Source: Ureibacillus endophyticus (lineage in GTDB: Bacteria; Bacillota; Bacilli; Bacillales_A; Planococcaceae). Taken from it: a stretch of 48,318 nt of DNA. A model generated the notes under the pieces. The model was not told where the DNA came from, searched no databases, and was given only the letters and a program-made list of their open reading frames with translations. The stretch covers positions 1 to 48,318 of the forward strand of contig NZ_RBZN01000025.1 in assembly GCF_003628435.1 (NCBI RefSeq), read 5' to 3'. Positions 33,093 through 43,340 of this stretch are shown piece after piece; position 1 is the first letter of the stretch, and the number at the start of each line of letters is the position of its first letter. A program made the position numbers and the translations under genes.

Positions 33093-33743
33093 TTACGCTT
33101 TCCCTTCCTTCTCATTCTGCAACTGCTCCAAAAACGTCACCATAAACGCATGACGTCCCTCAGCCATTTGCTTCCCTTTTTCCGTAGTCATTTTATCTTT
33201 CAACAATAATAACTTCTCATAAAAGTGAGTAACAGATGAGGTATTTTTCGAACGATATTCTTCTTCCGTCATCGACATTCTTGCTACTTCTTCGTCATCA
33301 TACAGTTTGCGGCCTTTTGCTCCCCCATAGGCAAAGGTGCGGGCAATGCCGACTGCGCCAATTGCATCAAGACGATCGGCATCTCGGACGATTTTGGCTT
33401 CTAACGTTTTTGCTGGAAGTTCATTGCCCCCATTAAACGAGACGCTGGCAATAACTTCACGAATATGCTGTTTTTTTTCATCAGATAAATTTATAGAGTT
33501 CAACAAACGTTCTTCTGCTTCTTTACTATCTGTATACTTTTTATCGCTCACATCATGCAACAATACGGCGATTCGAACAATTTCCTTATCCGCATCCGGC
33601 TCAGCCTCTAAAATACTTTCCGCATTTTGTAGCACCCGTTCAATATGTTGAAAATCATGACTTGCATCGAACTGGTCATAAATCGCTTTTACTTGTTGTA
33701 TCAAATTTTCCATCAGTATCAACTCCTGAACAATACAATACAC
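33093..33743 (-). CDS. HD-domain phosphohydrolase family protein
   Basis: The likely start is ATG 33713 (MENLIQQV), CAGGAG eight bases upstream, giving 206 residues. HDFQHIERV and VLLHDVSDKKY hold the metal-binding His/His-Asp of the HD fold, with a late Asp in IVRDADRLDAIGAVGIARTF. Close to the YedJ/YpgQ type of small HD proteins, which hydrolyse nucleotides or pyrophosphate; the substrate of this one is unknown. The helical C-terminus carries RHAFMVTFLEQLQNE. Confidence 0.9.
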   Translation of the reverse strand: MYCIVQELILMENLIQQVKAIYDQFDASHDFQHIERVLQNAESILEAEPDADKEIVRIAVLLHDVSDKKYTDSKEAEERLLNSINLSDEKKQHIREVIASVSFNGGNELPAKTLEAKIVRDADRLDAIGAVGIARTFAYGGAKGRKLYDDEEVARMSMTEEEYRSKNTSSVTHFYEKLLLLKDKMTTEKGKQMAEGRHAFMVTFLEQLQNEKEGKA

Positions 33744-33831
33744 GTTTCACCGCAAAATTTCACGAAATCTTCTTTTGATAGATAGTATTATATTGGGACT
33801 AGCCGAAATAAGATAGTAAAAAAGAAATATT

Positions 33832-34275
33832 GTGAGAGGAGAAAGTATTCTGGCTAAATATGAAATTGGGGCATTAATTATTCGGGTTGTTTTGGGGGTT
33901 ATCTTTTTTGTCCATGGGTTAACGAAGTTTCAAGAAGGCATTAATGAGACCGTCACGAGATTTGCAGAGTACGGAATTCCATATGCCCAATATGTTGCAT
34001 ATGGAGTTGGGGGCATCGAGCTTCTTGGTGGGTTCTTCTTAATTATTGGTTTTTCCGTGCGTTTTGTTTCTGCCTTACTCATCGCGGTTATGGTTGGCGC
34101 CATTATGAAAGTGAAGTTGGAAGCTGGCTTTTTAAATGGATATGAGTTTAATGTTGCGTTAATTGCGATGGCCTCTTACTTATTAGTGGCAGGTAGTCGA
34201 TTACTCGCATTGGACAAGCTTTTTACGAGCGAACCGAAGAAAAAAGCTCGAATTGAATTTAAACGAAGCTATTAA
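33832..34275 (+). CDS. DoxX family membrane protein, possible CTG start
   Basis: About 141-147 residues, four hydrophobic helices beginning YEIGALIIRVVLGVIFFVHG and GVGGIELLGGFFLIIGFSVR. A second DoxX protein, without the long loop of the first. The GTG at 33832 has no ribosome site, but AGAGGAGAAAG precedes an in-frame CTG at 33850, and homologs typically begin right there (M-K-[KR]-[FY]-E-I-G). If so, CTG is the start codon. Terminator at 34292. Function likely redox or membrane-associated, not known. Confidence 0.88.
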   Translation: MRGESILAKYEIGALIIRVVLGVIFFVHGLTKFQEGINETVTRFAEYGIPYAQYVAYGVGGIELLGGFFLIIGFSVRFVSALLIAVMVGAIMKVKLEAGFLNGYEFNVALIAMASYLLVAGSRLLALDKLFTSEPKKKARIEFKRSY

Positions 34276-34291
34276 AAAATATAGAAACAGT

Positions 34292-34324
34292 GAGACACAA
34301 TTCCGAATTGGTGTCTCTTTTTTT
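34292..34324 (+). terminator. Intrinsic terminator of second DoxX gene
   Basis: GAGACAC (34292-34298) and GTGTCTC (34311-34317) with AATTC/GAATT inside, followed by TTTTTTT. Confidence 0.85.
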
Positions 34325-34342
34325 CGTCTCCTCAAATCAAAA

Positions 34343-34369
34343 AAAGAGATTGCCCAATGCAATCTCTTT
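34343..34369 (-). terminator. Intrinsic terminator of ribose operon
   Basis: AAAGAGATTGC (34343-34353) and GCAATCTCTTT (34359-34369), with seven T on the minus strand side, just past the rbsB stop. Confidence 0.88.
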
Positions 34370-34379
34370 CTCACTTTAA

Positions 34380-35294
34380 TTATTTCTTCACTAACTCTAA
34401 ATCAACCGGTACGAACTCTTCAACTGTTTCACCGTTTAAGTATTTCACTGCCGTTTCGATGGCAGCTTTTCCGATTTCTTCAGGTTTTTGGGCAACGGAT
34501 GCCGCCATTTCACCTGCTTCGATTTTCGCTAGTGCATCGTCTGTAGCATCAAACCCGATCACCACGATTTTTTTGTTTGCAGCTTTAATTGCTTCAAGTG
34601 CCCCTAAAGCCATTTCATCGTTTTGTGCAAATACCGCTTCAATACCAGGGTTTGCTTGTAACATATTTTCCATTACCGTTAACCCTTCACCGCGGTCAAA
34701 ATTCGCTGTTAAGCTTGATACTAACTCCACTTTGCCGTCAACAGCTTTTAAGAAACCTTCTCCACGGTCGCGCGCCGCAGAAGAGCCAGCAATCCCTTCA
34801 AGCATCGCTACTTTTGCGCCTTCTCCTGCTTGTTCTAGTAAATATTCACCTGCTAATACTCCACCAGCGACGTTATCCGAAGCAATGTGCGCCACCACTT
34901 TACCGCTTTCAGTTGAACGGTCAACCGTAATAACAGGGATTCCTGCTGCATTGGCTGATTCCACTGCAGAACCTATTGCAGAAGAGTCGACAGGATTGAT
35001 TAAGATTAAATCTACACCTTGTTGAATTAAGTCTTCCACATCGGCTGCTTGTTTTGATGCATCGTCTTGGGCATCAATTACTGAAATTTCCGCACCTTGT
35101 TTTGATGCATTTTCCTTTGCCCCTTCACTCAAGGTTACAAAGAAAGGATTATTTAAAGTTGAAATAGAAAATCCAATTTTATAGGTTTCACCAGTTGTGC
35201 CTTCATTGGCATTTTCTAAAAATGGCGATTCCATAGAACATGCGGCCAAAATAATCGATACAACGGCTAAAAGTAAAAAATGAAACTTTTTCAT
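34380..35294 (-). CDS. rbsB: Ribose ABC transporter substrate-binding lipoprotein
   Basis: 304 residues. Lipobox LAAC with Cys19 makes it a membrane-anchored lipoprotein. The periplasmic-binding-protein type 1 fold is clear: IGFSISTLNNPFFVTLSEGA, INPVDSSAIGSAVESANAAG and ITVDRSTESGKVVAHIASDN. It delivers ribose to RbsAC. Last gene of the operon. AAGGAG eight bases before ATG 35294. Confidence 0.95.
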   Translation of the reverse strand: MKKFHFLLLAVVSIILAACSMESPFLENANEGTTGETYKIGFSISTLNNPFFVTLSEGAKENASKQGAEISVIDAQDDASKQAADVEDLIQQGVDLILINPVDSSAIGSAVESANAAGIPVITVDRSTESGKVVAHIASDNVAGGVLAGEYLLEQAGEGAKVAMLEGIAGSSAARDRGEGFLKAVDGKVELVSSLTANFDRGEGLTVMENMLQANPGIEAVFAQNDEMALGALEAIKAANKKIVVIGFDATDDALAKIEAGEMAASVAQKPEEIGKAAIETAVKYLNGETVEEFVPVDLELVKK

Positions 35295-35305
35295 AGTTGT
35301 GCTCC

Positions 35306-36265
35306 TTATGCTGATTTCTTTCGGTCCATTAAGACAGCTAGTAAAATTACGATACCCTTTACAACTTGTTGCCAGAATGAAGAAACTCCGATTAAGTTCA
35401 TACCATTATTTAAAACACCGATAATTAATGCACCAATTAACGTACCAAAGATCCAACCTTTACCACCGTTTAAGCTTGTCCCACCTAATACAACAGCAGC
35501 AATGGCATCTAACTCATATGATTCCCCTGCTGTTGGTTGGGCAGAGTTTAAACGTGAAGTTAAAATCAGTGCAGATAATGCTGCTAAAAAACCAGTAATT
35601 GCGTAAACGGCAATTTTCACGCGGTCTGCATTGATACCTGATAATTTTGCAGCTTCTTCATTACCACCAACAGCATACACGCGGCGGCCAAAAGTTGTTT
35701 TTTGTAAAATAAACCAAAGAATAATAAACGCAATGACCATTGTTACAACTGGAACTGGGAAACCTAAAAAGTACCCTTTCCCGAACAATTGGAATGAATA
35801 ATGATCACCTAATCCAGAAATTGGACGTCCTTCTGTATACACTAATGTTAAACCACGATAAATTGTCATCGTAGCAAGAGTCGCGATAAATGGTGCGACT
35901 TTCCCTTTTGTAATGATGACACCATTCACCATACCTAAAATTAAACCTAATAATAGAGCAATTCCCATTGTTAAGAATGGATCCATACCACCTGCTAATA
36001 AACTTGCAGCAACAGCACCTGTTAAGGCAAGGGTCGACCCAACGGATAAGTCAATTCCGCCCGTTAAAATTACAAACGTCATACCAAATGCGATAATTGC
36101 ACTAATCGAAACTTGTCGTAGTACGTTAAAAATATTGGCAATTGATAAGAAGCTTGGATTTAATATAGATACCACGATGATTAGTAAGATTAACCCAAAT
36201 AGTGGGCCAAGCTTAGATAACCACTCTTTATTTTGATTCGACAAGTTACTCTCCTCCTGTTGCAA
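35306..36265 (-). CDS. rbsC: Ribose ABC transporter permease
   Basis: 319 residues, eight to ten hydrophobic helices. [20 protein letters not shown] and [20 protein letters not shown] are signature segments of RbsC-type sugar permeases. Its start lies inside the end of rbsA (20-bp overlap), giving translational coupling. Forms the membrane channel with RbsA as ATPase and RbsB as receptor. Confidence 0.95.
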   Translation of the reverse strand: MQQEESNLSNQNKEWLSKLGPLFGLILLIIVVSILNPSFLSIANIFNVLRQVSISAIIAFGMTFVILTGGIDLSVGSTLALTGAVAASLLAGGMDPFLTMGIALLLGLILGMVNGVIITKGKVAPFIATLATMTIYRGLTLVYTEGRPISGLGDHYSFQLFGKGYFLGFPVPVVTMVIAFIILWFILQKTTFGRRVYAVGGNEEAAKLSGINADRVKIAVYAITGFLAALSALILTSRLNSAQPTAGESYELDAIAAVVLGGTSLNGGKGWIFGTLIGALIIGVLNNGMNLIGVSSFWQQVVKGIVILLAVLMDRKKSA

Positions 36266-37739
36266 AATGCATGATGTTTTCTTGTGTCATCTGTTCTTTC
36301 GTTACTTCTCCAGTTAACAATCCTTCTCGCATGACAATCACTCGATCTGAAATACCGATGACTTCAGGCAATTCAGAAGAGATCACGATAATCGCAACAC
36401 CTGATTCTGCTAATTTGTTAATAATATGATAAATTTCTTTTTTCGCACCGATATCAACACCGCGCGTTGGTTCATCTAAAATCAAAATTTCAGGATTTGT
36501 ACCTAACCATTTTGCAATGACAACCTTTTGCTGATTCCCACCACTTAATGATTTTGCACTTTGTTCTGGCCCTGAAGTACGGATTTTCAAATCTTCAATA
36601 TATTGATGAACCATGGATAATTCTTTTTGTTTGTTCATAATGCCGGAAGATGAACATTTTTCAAGGTTCGCTAACGAGATATTTTCTTGAATCGAAAAGT
36701 CTAATACTAATCCTTGTGTCTTGCGATCTTCCGTTACAAAACCGATTCTGTGTTTCATCGCATCAATTGGAGATTTAATAGAAACTGGTTTGCCATCGAT
36801 AAGAATTTCACCACTATTAGCTTTTCTGTAGCCGAAAATAGTTTGGGCAACTTCTGTACGTCCAGCACCCATCAAACCAGCAACACCAAGCACTTCCCCT
36901 TTGCGAACAGAGAAAGATACATCTTTGAATACACCGTTTACCGTTAAATTACGAACTTCTAATTTCGTTTCGCCAATTGGACAGTTGCGCTCTGGGAAAC
37001 GCTCCCCTAATTCACGACCAACCATCATCGCTACAATTTCATCAAAAGTAGTTTTAGGAATTTTTCGAACACCTACGTATTGACCATCTCGTAAAATCGT
37101 AATGCGATCACAAATTGCAAAAATTTCTTCCATACGATGTGAGATATACACAAAGGAAATGCCTTTTGCTTTTAACTCGCGTATTGTTTTAAATAATGTT
37201 TCAATTTCACGATCTGTCAGCGCGGCAGTTGGTTCGTCCATGACAATATATTTTGCGTCACTTGCAATAGCCTTCGCAATTTCAATAATTTGTTGTTTCC
37301 CTACAGATAAATCACCTGTACGAGTACGAGGATTCACATCTAACCCAAGTTTTTTAAGAAGTTCTGCTGCTTCTTTTTCCATTTGCTTCGTTTTTAAAAT
37401 ACCCGTTTTACCGTATGTAAGCTCTTTTCCCAAAAATAGATTTTGTGCAACAGTCAAATCCGGTAAAATGTTTAATTCTTGATGGATTACGATGATTCCA
37501 AGTTTTTCAGCATCTTTTGGAGATTTAAAATTGACAACTTGGCCATCAACTTTAATTTCACCTTGGTCCTTCGTATAAATGCCGCTTAAAATTTTCATCA
37601 TTGTGGATTTACCGGCACCGTTTTCACCCATCAAAGCATGAATTTCACCATTGGCTAAGTCGAATTGCACATCTTTTAACACGGCATTGCCACTAAAGGA
37701 TTTTGATATCCCTCTCATTTCAATCATAGGTTCACCCAC
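36246..37739 (-). CDS. rbsA: Ribose ABC transporter ATP-binding protein
   Basis: 497 residues, two fused ATP-binding cassettes as in all RbsA. First: [38 protein letters not shown]. Second: [14 protein letters not shown] (degenerate Walker A, usual for the family), [24 protein letters not shown]. The likely start is ATG 37727 ([11 protein letters not shown]), with GAGTGGGTG upstream; 37739 is a GTG. Powers ribose import. Confidence 0.95.
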   Translation of the reverse strand: MGEPMIEMRGISKSFSGNAVLKDVQFDLANGEIHALMGENGAGKSTMMKILSGIYTKDQGEIKVDGQVVNFKSPKDAEKLGIIVIHQELNILPDLTVAQNLFLGKELTYGKTGILKTKQMEKEAAELLKKLGLDVNPRTRTGDLSVGKQQIIEIAKAIASDAKYIVMDEPTAALTDREIETLFKTIRELKAKGISFVYISHRMEEIFAICDRITILRDGQYVGVRKIPKTTFDEIVAMMVGRELGERFPERNCPIGETKLEVRNLTVNGVFKDVSFSVRKGEVLGVAGLMGAGRTEVAQTIFGYRKANSGEILIDGKPVSIKSPIDAMKHRIGFVTEDRKTQGLVLDFSIQENISLANLEKCSSSGIMNKQKELSMVHQYIEDLKIRTSGPEQSAKSLSGGNQQKVVIAKWLGTNPEILILDEPTRGVDIGAKKEIYHIINKLAESGVAIIVISSELPEVIGISDRVIVMREGLLTGEVTKEQMTQENIMHFATGGE

Positions 37740-37753
37740 TCTTTAGAAGTTTT

Positions 37754-38143
37754 TTAAAATATAACGCCGCATTGTAAAATCACATTTGCATAAGGTGATA
37801 TTTCACCTGTTCGGATAATTAATTTTGCATTTTTTGTTTGTAGTTTAAATTGTTCGTGTGTTACATAAGTAATTTCCGGCAAAAGACTCGTCAGTTCATT
37901 AGAAACCTTTTCATTCACTTGCTTCACTTCTTCTGCAACAATTGCCGATTCTACTACTAAATCATCTAACACAACGTTTAAAATTGTGATAAATCCCGGT
38001 TCCCCTAATTTATAAGATAAGTCGATACACGGTACACCATCTGGGATTGGCAAACCGCAATCCGCAATAACGATTTGATCAGTATGACCTAATTTCGCAA
38101 AGTGTCCTGCTAATTCGCGATTTAAGATTCCGTGCTTTTTCAT
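37754..38143 (-). CDS. rbsD: D-ribose pyranase
   Basis: 129 residues, full length. [20 protein letters not shown], with His20 as the catalytic residue of the family, and [20 protein letters not shown] are diagnostic. Interconverts ribopyranose and ribofuranose forms so RbsK can use the sugar. Its first four bases overlap the end of rbsK (ATGA). Confidence 0.95.
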   Translation of the reverse strand: MKKHGILNRELAGHFAKLGHTDQIVIADCGLPIPDGVPCIDLSYKLGEPGFITILNVVLDDLVVESAIVAEEVKQVNEKVSNELTSLLPEITYVTHEQFKLQTKNAKLIIRTGEISPYANVILQCGVIF

Positions 38144-39018
38144 TTCAATTCCTCCATACGTGCCAAAACAGCTTCATTCGATGGCATGCCACCTTGCGCT
38201 CCAAACTTTTCTACAGAAAGAGAAGCTGCGATATTGGCAAACTGCACGGCTTTATCGATTGAATAACCACTAATAATCGCATGGGCAAAGGCTCCATTAA
38301 ATGTATCCCCTGCACCCGTTGTATCGACTGGTGTTGTTTTATAGCCAGTAATTTTTACGATCTTCTCGCCATTATGGAAAGCAGCACCATCCCCACCTAA
38401 AGTAACAATCATTTTATTTGGGTATTTGCTTAAAATCGCTTCCACATCGGCTCCAAATAAGTACTCACATTCCGTTTCATTTGGCGTTAAATACGTTACT
38501 TTTTCGATCCATTCTTTTTTGAAGTTCCCAGCAGGTGCTGGATTTAGAAGGACTGGGATGTTCAACTGCTGACAAAGATCTAATACGTATTCAATCGTTT
38601 CAACAGGAATTTCAAGCTGTATCATAACAAGTGAACTTTTTTTAATACGCTCTAAGTTCGCATCAACTACTTCTTTTGTGACATCAAAGTTTGCCCCTGG
38701 AACAACGATAATTCGGTTATCATTATCGTGCAGTAATATATTTGCTATCCCAGTAGAATTAGTTGTTTTTGCAATGGCCTCCACATCGATGTTTTCATTT
38801 TTTAAATTGCTATATAATTCCTTACCGAAACTGTCTTCCCCTACAGCACCAATCATTTGTACTGGGCTTCCAAGTCTTGCTGCTGCCACAGCTTGATTTG
38901 CTCCTTTGCCACCTGGGATAGTTGTGAATAAATTTCCTAATACCGTTTCACCTTGTTTCGGGAAGATGTCTGTCTTAACGACGATATCCATATTGATACT
39001 TCCGATTACTGTAATCAT
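38140..39018 (-). CDS. rbsK: Ribokinase
   Basis: 292 residues, PfkB family. [20 protein letters not shown] and [15 protein letters not shown] near the start, and the catalytic [20 protein letters not shown] with the Asp base near residue 250. Phosphorylates ribose to ribose 5-phosphate with ATP. Four-base overlaps link it to rbsR (upstream) and rbsD. Confidence 0.95.
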   Translation of the reverse strand: MITVIGSINMDIVVKTDIFPKQGETVLGNLFTTIPGGKGANQAVAAARLGSPVQMIGAVGEDSFGKELYSNLKNENIDVEAIAKTTNSTGIANILLHDNDNRIIVVPGANFDVTKEVVDANLERIKKSSLVMIQLEIPVETIEYVLDLCQQLNIPVLLNPAPAGNFKKEWIEKVTYLTPNETECEYLFGADVEAILSKYPNKMIVTLGGDGAAFHNGEKIVKITGYKTTPVDTTGAGDTFNGAFAHAIISGYSIDKAVQFANIAASLSVEKFGAQGGMPSNEAVLARMEELK

Positions 39019-40001
39019 AATGGACCCCTCTCTTTTGTTGTTTCACGTATGAGCAATTGTGGTTCAATCTGTTCACTGAAGCTGTTAGTTGATTTTCCTT
39101 CAATTTGCTCGATTAAAATCTGAGTTGCTCGTTCTCCAAGCTTATAAATATCTTGCGCCACTGTTGTTAAACTTGGCGTTACCACTTTTCCCATTTGAAT
39201 TCCATCAAAACCAACTATTTGAAGCTGTTCTGGAACTTTCAATCCTAAACGGTGGGCCGCTTTTAATGCACCGATTGCAGAGGCATCACTAAAGGCAAAG
39301 ATACCGTCAATTTCAGGATGTGCTTGTAAGGTTTCGTAAGTTAATTGTTCAGCCGTTTGGAAATCATGCTTACTTTCAACCATATGTATTTCAACATTAT
39401 TACCTTCTACAGCTTTGAAAAATCCTTTTAATCGTAAATTTGTAGACGTAACTGATTTCGGTCCACTAATGCAAAGAATATTTGAGACACCATTTTCGAT
39501 TAAATATTGTGTTCCAATTTTTGCACCCTTTTCGTTATCAGTTGTAACTGTTGGGATATTGACGTTTAACGGACGGTCAAGCGCAACAATTGGTATGGAC
39601 AAATTATTGCTATAGTTATCTTGATCTAATATCGTTGTTAGAATTAGACCCGCAACATATTTCTTAGATAGTGCTTTAATATAATGTTGTTCTTTCTCTA
39701 TATCTTCATCGGAATTACACAGTATGACCGTATAACCATGACGAAAAGCAGTATCTTCAACTGCTCGAGCCAACTCCGGGAAAAAGGGGTTGTTAATATC
39801 CGGGATGATTAAACCAATCAAATCCGATTGTTTCGTTGTTAACGTACGTGCCACTTCGCTCGGAGTATAATTTAATTGTTTAATTGCTTCTTCAATCTGA
39901 GCCCGAGACTTCTTCCCAACATATCCACTGTTATTTAAGTATCTCGAGACCGTTGCGACAGATACATTCGCTAGCTTTGCCACATCACTAATGTTCGCCA
40001 T
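39015..40001 (-). CDS. rbsR: Ribose operon repressor, LacI family
   Basis: 328 residues. LacI-type HTH at 1-25 (ISDVAKLANVSVATVSRYLN) with hinge VARTLTTKQSD, then a sugar-binding domain (LIGLIIPDINNPFFPELARA; QIVGFDGIQMGKVVTPSLTT). First gene of the operon, as in Bacillus subtilis. Two operator-like palindromes lie 31 and 62 bp upstream. Ribose or its phosphate should release it; catabolite control by CcpA at the same sites is possible. Confidence 0.94.
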   Translation of the reverse strand: MANISDVAKLANVSVATVSRYLNNSGYVGKKSRAQIEEAIKQLNYTPSEVARTLTTKQSDLIGLIIPDINNPFFPELARAVEDTAFRHGYTVILCNSDEDIEKEQHYIKALSKKYVAGLILTTILDQDNYSNNLSIPIVALDRPLNVNIPTVTTDNEKGAKIGTQYLIENGVSNILCISGPKSVTSTNLRLKGFFKAVEGNNVEIHMVESKHDFQTAEQLTYETLQAHPEIDGIFAFSDASAIGALKAAHRLGLKVPEQLQIVGFDGIQMGKVVTPSLTTVAQDIYKLGERATQILIEQIEGKSTNSFSEQIEPQLLIRETTKERGPL

Positions 40002-40031
40002 TTTTTCTCTCTCATTTCATCATTTTTATCA

Positions 40032-40082
40032 TTGTGGTACCGGTTACACAAAACGTATCAAATGTGTAATCGGTTCCACAAT
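40032..40082. promoter_or_regulatory. Two operator palindromes upstream of rbsR
   Basis: TTGTGGTACCGGTTACACAA (40032-40051) and the inverted near-copy TGTGTAATCGGTTCCACA (40063-40080) are centred 30 bp apart (three helical turns). Both have the central CG typical of LacI-family operators and resemble catabolite-responsive elements as well. They lie where an rbs promoter should be. Confidence 0.7.
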
Positions 40083-40296
40083 GACACAAACTTTTTACAG
40101 TATGTCACAATTAGCGAGATTAAGCTATACTTAAAAAAATTATTCTTTTTTTAAAAAAATAGTATATTTTCTGAACTTTAAACAAAGCTTTCAATTAGCA
40201 TTGTTAATTCATAATGTTAAAGGAAGGTGATGCCGTAATGTTATTTTATTAACTCACAACTAAATCGATGGATGAATCAGTTTAAACTATAAGAAA
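40083..40296. other. AT-rich intergenic region upstream of ribose operon
   Basis: Nothing but AT-rich sequence, with a four-codon open frame after AAGGAAGGTGATGCCGTA (about 40219-40236) that is not convincing. It separates the ribose operon from the amidotransferase gene. Confidence 0.4.
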
Positions 40297-40325
40297 AGGA
40301 TAGATGCACAAGTGGTACCTATCCT
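40297..40325 (-). terminator. Weak terminator of amidotransferase gene
   Basis: AGGATAG (40297-40303) and CTATCCT (40319-40325), T-rich on the minus strand side. Confidence 0.5.
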
Positions 40326-40334
40326 ATTGTTCAA

Positions 40335-41042
40335 TTATTGACACGCTCTTATGAATTCTAAAAACAACCTAAAGTTATTATCGTCTAATTTATAGTTGAA
40401 CTCCGGATGCCATTGAACGGCTAATACGAATTTTTTATTTGGCATCGAAACTGCCTCTATCAATCCATCATCAGCAGTTGCCATAGGGACTAGCTGTTCA
40501 GAAATAGTTTTTATCCCCTGATGGTGATAACTATTTACTTTCATAGAATCTATTTGGAGAATTTTATGTAGCATGGACCCTTCTCTTATATACACACTGT
40601 GAATAGGTTCTGTATATGGTGGGTTTTGTTTATGTTGAATCTGACTTTGACTAACCTGAGTTGGAATATCTTGATATAATGTTCCTCCTAACAACACGTT
40701 AAATACTTGCAGACCACGACAAATACCAAATGCAGGTTTATCTAATTCTAGTACTCTTTTAAAAAGAATGGTCTCCATCATATCTCGTTCACTACACAGT
40801 TCCCCACATAACTCTTCTTTTTCTTCACCGTATAACGCTGGATTGATATCTTGACCACCTGTAAATAAAAATCCATCAAAGGATTCTGCTAATCTTAAGA
40901 TAATCTCCTCATCCGTTGTTAACGGCAACATAATCGGGATTCCACCTGCATCCTCAATCCCTTTCATGTATCCAGGCAACATCCAGTAACTTTCTTTTTC
41001 AGAATCATATAAGGGTAAAACACCTATCATCGGCTTCTTCAT
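40335..41042 (-). CDS. Gamma-glutamyl-GABA hydrolase family protein (peptidase C26)
   Basis: 235 residues of class I glutamine amidotransferase fold. The nucleophile Cys is in GICRGLQVFNVLLGG, and the His-Glu pair is in VQWHPE. LPLYDSEKESYWMLPGYM and FDGFLFTGGQDINPALYGEE are typical of PuuD-type enzymes, which release GABA or similar amines from gamma-glutamyl conjugates. Cytosolic. No putrescine-pathway neighbours, so the real substrate is open. A GGGAGGG stretch precedes ATG 41042 on the minus strand. Confidence 0.9.
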   Translation of the reverse strand: MKKPMIGVLPLYDSEKESYWMLPGYMKGIEDAGGIPIMLPLTTDEEIILRLAESFDGFLFTGGQDINPALYGEEKEELCGELCSERDMMETILFKRVLELDKPAFGICRGLQVFNVLLGGTLYQDIPTQVSQSQIQHKQNPPYTEPIHSVYIREGSMLHKILQIDSMKVNSYHHQGIKTISEQLVPMATADDGLIEAVSMPNKKFVLAVQWHPEFNYKLDDNNFRLFLEFIRACQ

Positions 41043-41110
41043 ATCATTTTCCCTCCCTATTTTTTATTATCATTTTTTTGGAAGAAAAAAACAAATCTAT
41101 TATCAATAAA

Positions 41111-41145
41111 AAACATCTTAACGATTTGGTCTCGTTAAGATGTTT
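41111..41145 (-). terminator. Intrinsic terminator of fhs
   Basis: AAACATCTTAACGA (41111-41124) and TCGTTAAGATGTTT (41132-41145), 14-bp perfect stem, T-run on the minus strand. Confidence 0.88.
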
Positions 41146-41153
41146 TGTTTTTA

Positions 41154-42827
41154 CTAGAATAGCCCTACTGCTTCCCCATTTTCATCAACATCCATGCGAA
41201 GTGCAGCAGGTGTTTTAGGAAGTCCTGGCATTGTCATAATATCTCCTGTTAAACAAACTAGGAATCCAGCACCGAGTTTCGGGATAATTTCACGAACAGT
41301 AATTGTGAACCCTATTGGACGGCCTAATAATTTCGGTTGATCCGACAAAGAATATTGTGTTTTCGCCATACAAACCGGTAACATATCCCATCCAAATGAT
41401 TCGATTTGTGCCATTTGTTTTTTTGCCTCATCTGTAAATTGTACACCAATTCCACCATACACTTTTTGCACAATGGCAGTGATTTTTTGTTCAATGGAAT
41501 CAGAAATCTCATAAATTGGAGAAAAATTATTCGGTTGGTCTAGTACTTCTAAAACTTCCCGTGCTAATTCTAGACCACCTTTTCCTCCCTCTTCCCATAC
41601 ATTTGTGCGAGCGATGCGAAGGTTTATTGATTTTGCCCAATTTAACACAACAGCTAGTTCTTCCTCAGTATCGGTAATAAAACGGTTTAGAGATACGATT
41701 GGCTCCACGCCAAATGCACGAACTGTATCCACATGCTTCGCTAAATTTGGTAACCCATTTTGAACTGCTTCTACATTTTCTTCTGATAATTGGGATTTTG
41801 CTACCCCACCATGCATTTTCAAAGCACGAATAGTTGTTACAACAATTACCGCGCTTGGTGCAAATTCGCCTTGTCGCGCTTTAATGTTCATAAACTTTTC
41901 TGCTCCAAGATCTGCCCCAAAACCAGCTTCTGTAATGACGATATCCGCTAACTTACGAGCTGTTTGTGTTGCAACTATGGAGTTACAACCATGGGCAATG
42001 TTTGCAAATGGCCCACCATGGATAATCGCAGGTGTTCCTTCTAATGTTTGCACAAGGTTTGGTTGGAATGCATCTTTTAATAATAAAGTTAATGCACCTT
42101 CCACACCTAAATCACGCACAAAAACGGGCTCCTTTGCATACGTATATCCTATAACGATATTTCCCAAACGCTCTTTTAAATTTTCGAGACTTGTTGCTAA
42201 GCAGAACACCGCCATAATTTCAGATGCCACGGTAATGTCAAAGCCATCTTCTCGCGGAATACCTTGACCAGGTCCACCAAGGCCAACGACTACTTTACGT
42301 AAAGCGCGGTCATTCATATCTAATGCACGTTTCCAAATAATACGTCGTGGGTCAATTTGAAGTACATTTCCTTGATGAATATGGTTATCGATAAACGCTG
42401 CTAATGCATTGTTCGCCGTAGTAATCGCGTGTAGGTCGCCAGTGAAGTGCAAATTGATATCTTCCATTGGCACAACTTGCGCATATCCACCACCAGTTGC
42501 TCCACCTTTGATACCCATTACTGGACCTAATGACGGCTCACGTAATGCCACCATCACGTTTTGATTTAGCTGTTTTAATGCGTCTGCTAAACCAACTGTT
42601 ACAGTAGATTTTCCTTCTCCTGCAGGTGTTGGGCTTGTTGCTGTTACTAACACAACTTTTCCAGATGGTGTACCTTGAATGAGGTTTGTGTTAATTTTTG
42701 CTTTATATTTTCCGTACGGTTCAATTGCTTCAAGGGGAATATTCGCGGCCTCCGCAATTTCAGTAATCGGCTTCATTTTTGCGGATGTTGCAATTTGTAA
42801 GTCTGATAATGGTTTTGACACAGTCAT
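41154..42827 (-). CDS. fhs: Formate-tetrahydrofolate ligase
   Basis: 557 residues, full length. P-loop [48 protein letters not shown] segment and [15 protein letters not shown] end ([20 protein letters not shown]) are all conserved. Makes 10-formyl-THF from formate, ATP and THF, feeding purine and initiator-tRNA formylation. Monocistronic, divergent from the cold-shock gene. The purC paralog 1.8 kb away is not part of its operon. Confidence 0.97.
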   Translation of the reverse strand: MTVSKPLSDLQIATSAKMKPITEIAEAANIPLEAIEPYGKYKAKINTNLIQGTPSGKVVLVTATSPTPAGEGKSTVTVGLADALKQLNQNVMVALREPSLGPVMGIKGGATGGGYAQVVPMEDINLHFTGDLHAITTANNALAAFIDNHIHQGNVLQIDPRRIIWKRALDMNDRALRKVVVGLGGPGQGIPREDGFDITVASEIMAVFCLATSLENLKERLGNIVIGYTYAKEPVFVRDLGVEGALTLLLKDAFQPNLVQTLEGTPAIIHGGPFANIAHGCNSIVATQTARKLADIVITEAGFGADLGAEKFMNIKARQGEFAPSAVIVVTTIRALKMHGGVAKSQLSEENVEAVQNGLPNLAKHVDTVRAFGVEPIVSLNRFITDTEEELAVVLNWAKSINLRIARTNVWEEGGKGGLELAREVLEVLDQPNNFSPIYEISDSIEQKITAIVQKVYGGIGVQFTDEAKKQMAQIESFGWDMLPVCMAKTQYSLSDQPKLLGRPIGFTITVREIIPKLGAGFLVCLTGDIMTMPGLPKTPAALRMDVDENGEAVGLF

Positions 42828-42919
42828 AACGTACTAACCTACTTTCATATGTTCATTCTATATGTTAGCTTACCATTTAACAGGAAAACCTTTCATATTT
42901 TTCGAAAAATGTCGAAATG

Positions 42920-42948
42920 TTGACACCTATCTTGGAATCATGTATATT
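42920..42948 (+). promoter_or_regulatory. Vegetative promoter of cold-shock gene
   Basis: TTGACA (42920-42925), 17 bp, TATATT (42943-42948). The transcript would carry a leader of about 60 nt, shorter than classical csp cold-box leaders. Confidence 0.75.
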
Positions 42949-43014
42949 TTATTCGTAATAATCATAATTTTCTTAATGTTGCCATTAACTATTTCTAAGG
43001 GGGAGAACGACTCT

Positions 43015-43215
43015 ATGCACCAAGGCAAAGTAAAGTGGTTCAATAATGAAAAGGGTTACGGCTTTATTGAATGCTCCAATGGTGAGGACGTTTTCGTTCA
43101 CTTCACTGGCATAAAGGAAGAAGGATTTCGAACGTTAGAAGAGGGACAAGATGTAACATTTGATATCGTGGAAGGAAATCGCGGTCCCCAAGCTTTAAAC
43201 GTCATTAAACTATAA
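43015..43215 (+). CDS. Cold-shock protein (CspA family)
   Basis: 66 residues: [15 protein letters not shown] holds RNP1 and [10 protein letters not shown] holds RNP2, ending [10 protein letters not shown] as in Bacillus CspB/C/D. Binds single-stranded RNA and DNA as an RNA chaperone. The true start is ATG 43015 with GGGGGAG eight bases upstream; an open frame extends further upstream but is leader. Terminator at 43225. Confidence 0.95.
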   Translation: MHQGKVKWFNNEKGYGFIECSNGEDVFVHFTGIKEEGFRTLEEGQDVTFDIVEGNRGPQALNVIKL

Positions 43216-43224
43216 GGTAAGGGT

Positions 43225-43252
43225 ACCAGTCGATCTTGGGCTGGTTTTTTTT
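43225..43252 (+). terminator. Intrinsic terminator of cold-shock gene
   Basis: ACCAG (43225-43229) with CTGGT (43241-43245), extended by a G-U pair, followed by eight T. Confidence 0.8.
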
Positions 43253-43260
43253 ATTGAGGT

Positions 43261-43312
43261 TTTATGGGCGGTTTTAATGGGTTTATGGGCGCTTTCCAAC
43301 AATTTATGGGCG
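43261..43312. repeat. Three units of a 21-bp repeat with TTTATGGGCG core
   Basis: TTTATGGGCG at 43261, 43282 and 43303, exactly 21 bp apart, with variable bases between. Same period as the arrays at 31677 and 32956 but an unrelated core. Confidence 0.85.
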
Positions 43313-43320
43313 AATAAAAA

Positions 43321-43340
43321 AACCCTAAAAAATTAGGGTT
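43321..43340 (-). terminator. Intrinsic terminator of PstS-like gene
   Basis: AACCCT and AGGGTT around AAAAAATT; T-run on the minus strand. Overlaps the gene's last codons. Confidence 0.7.

Noticed and set aside
34380-40001. Unusual ribose operon arrangement
   Set aside because: Gene order and overlaps are the common Bacillus rbsR-K-D-A-C-B layout.
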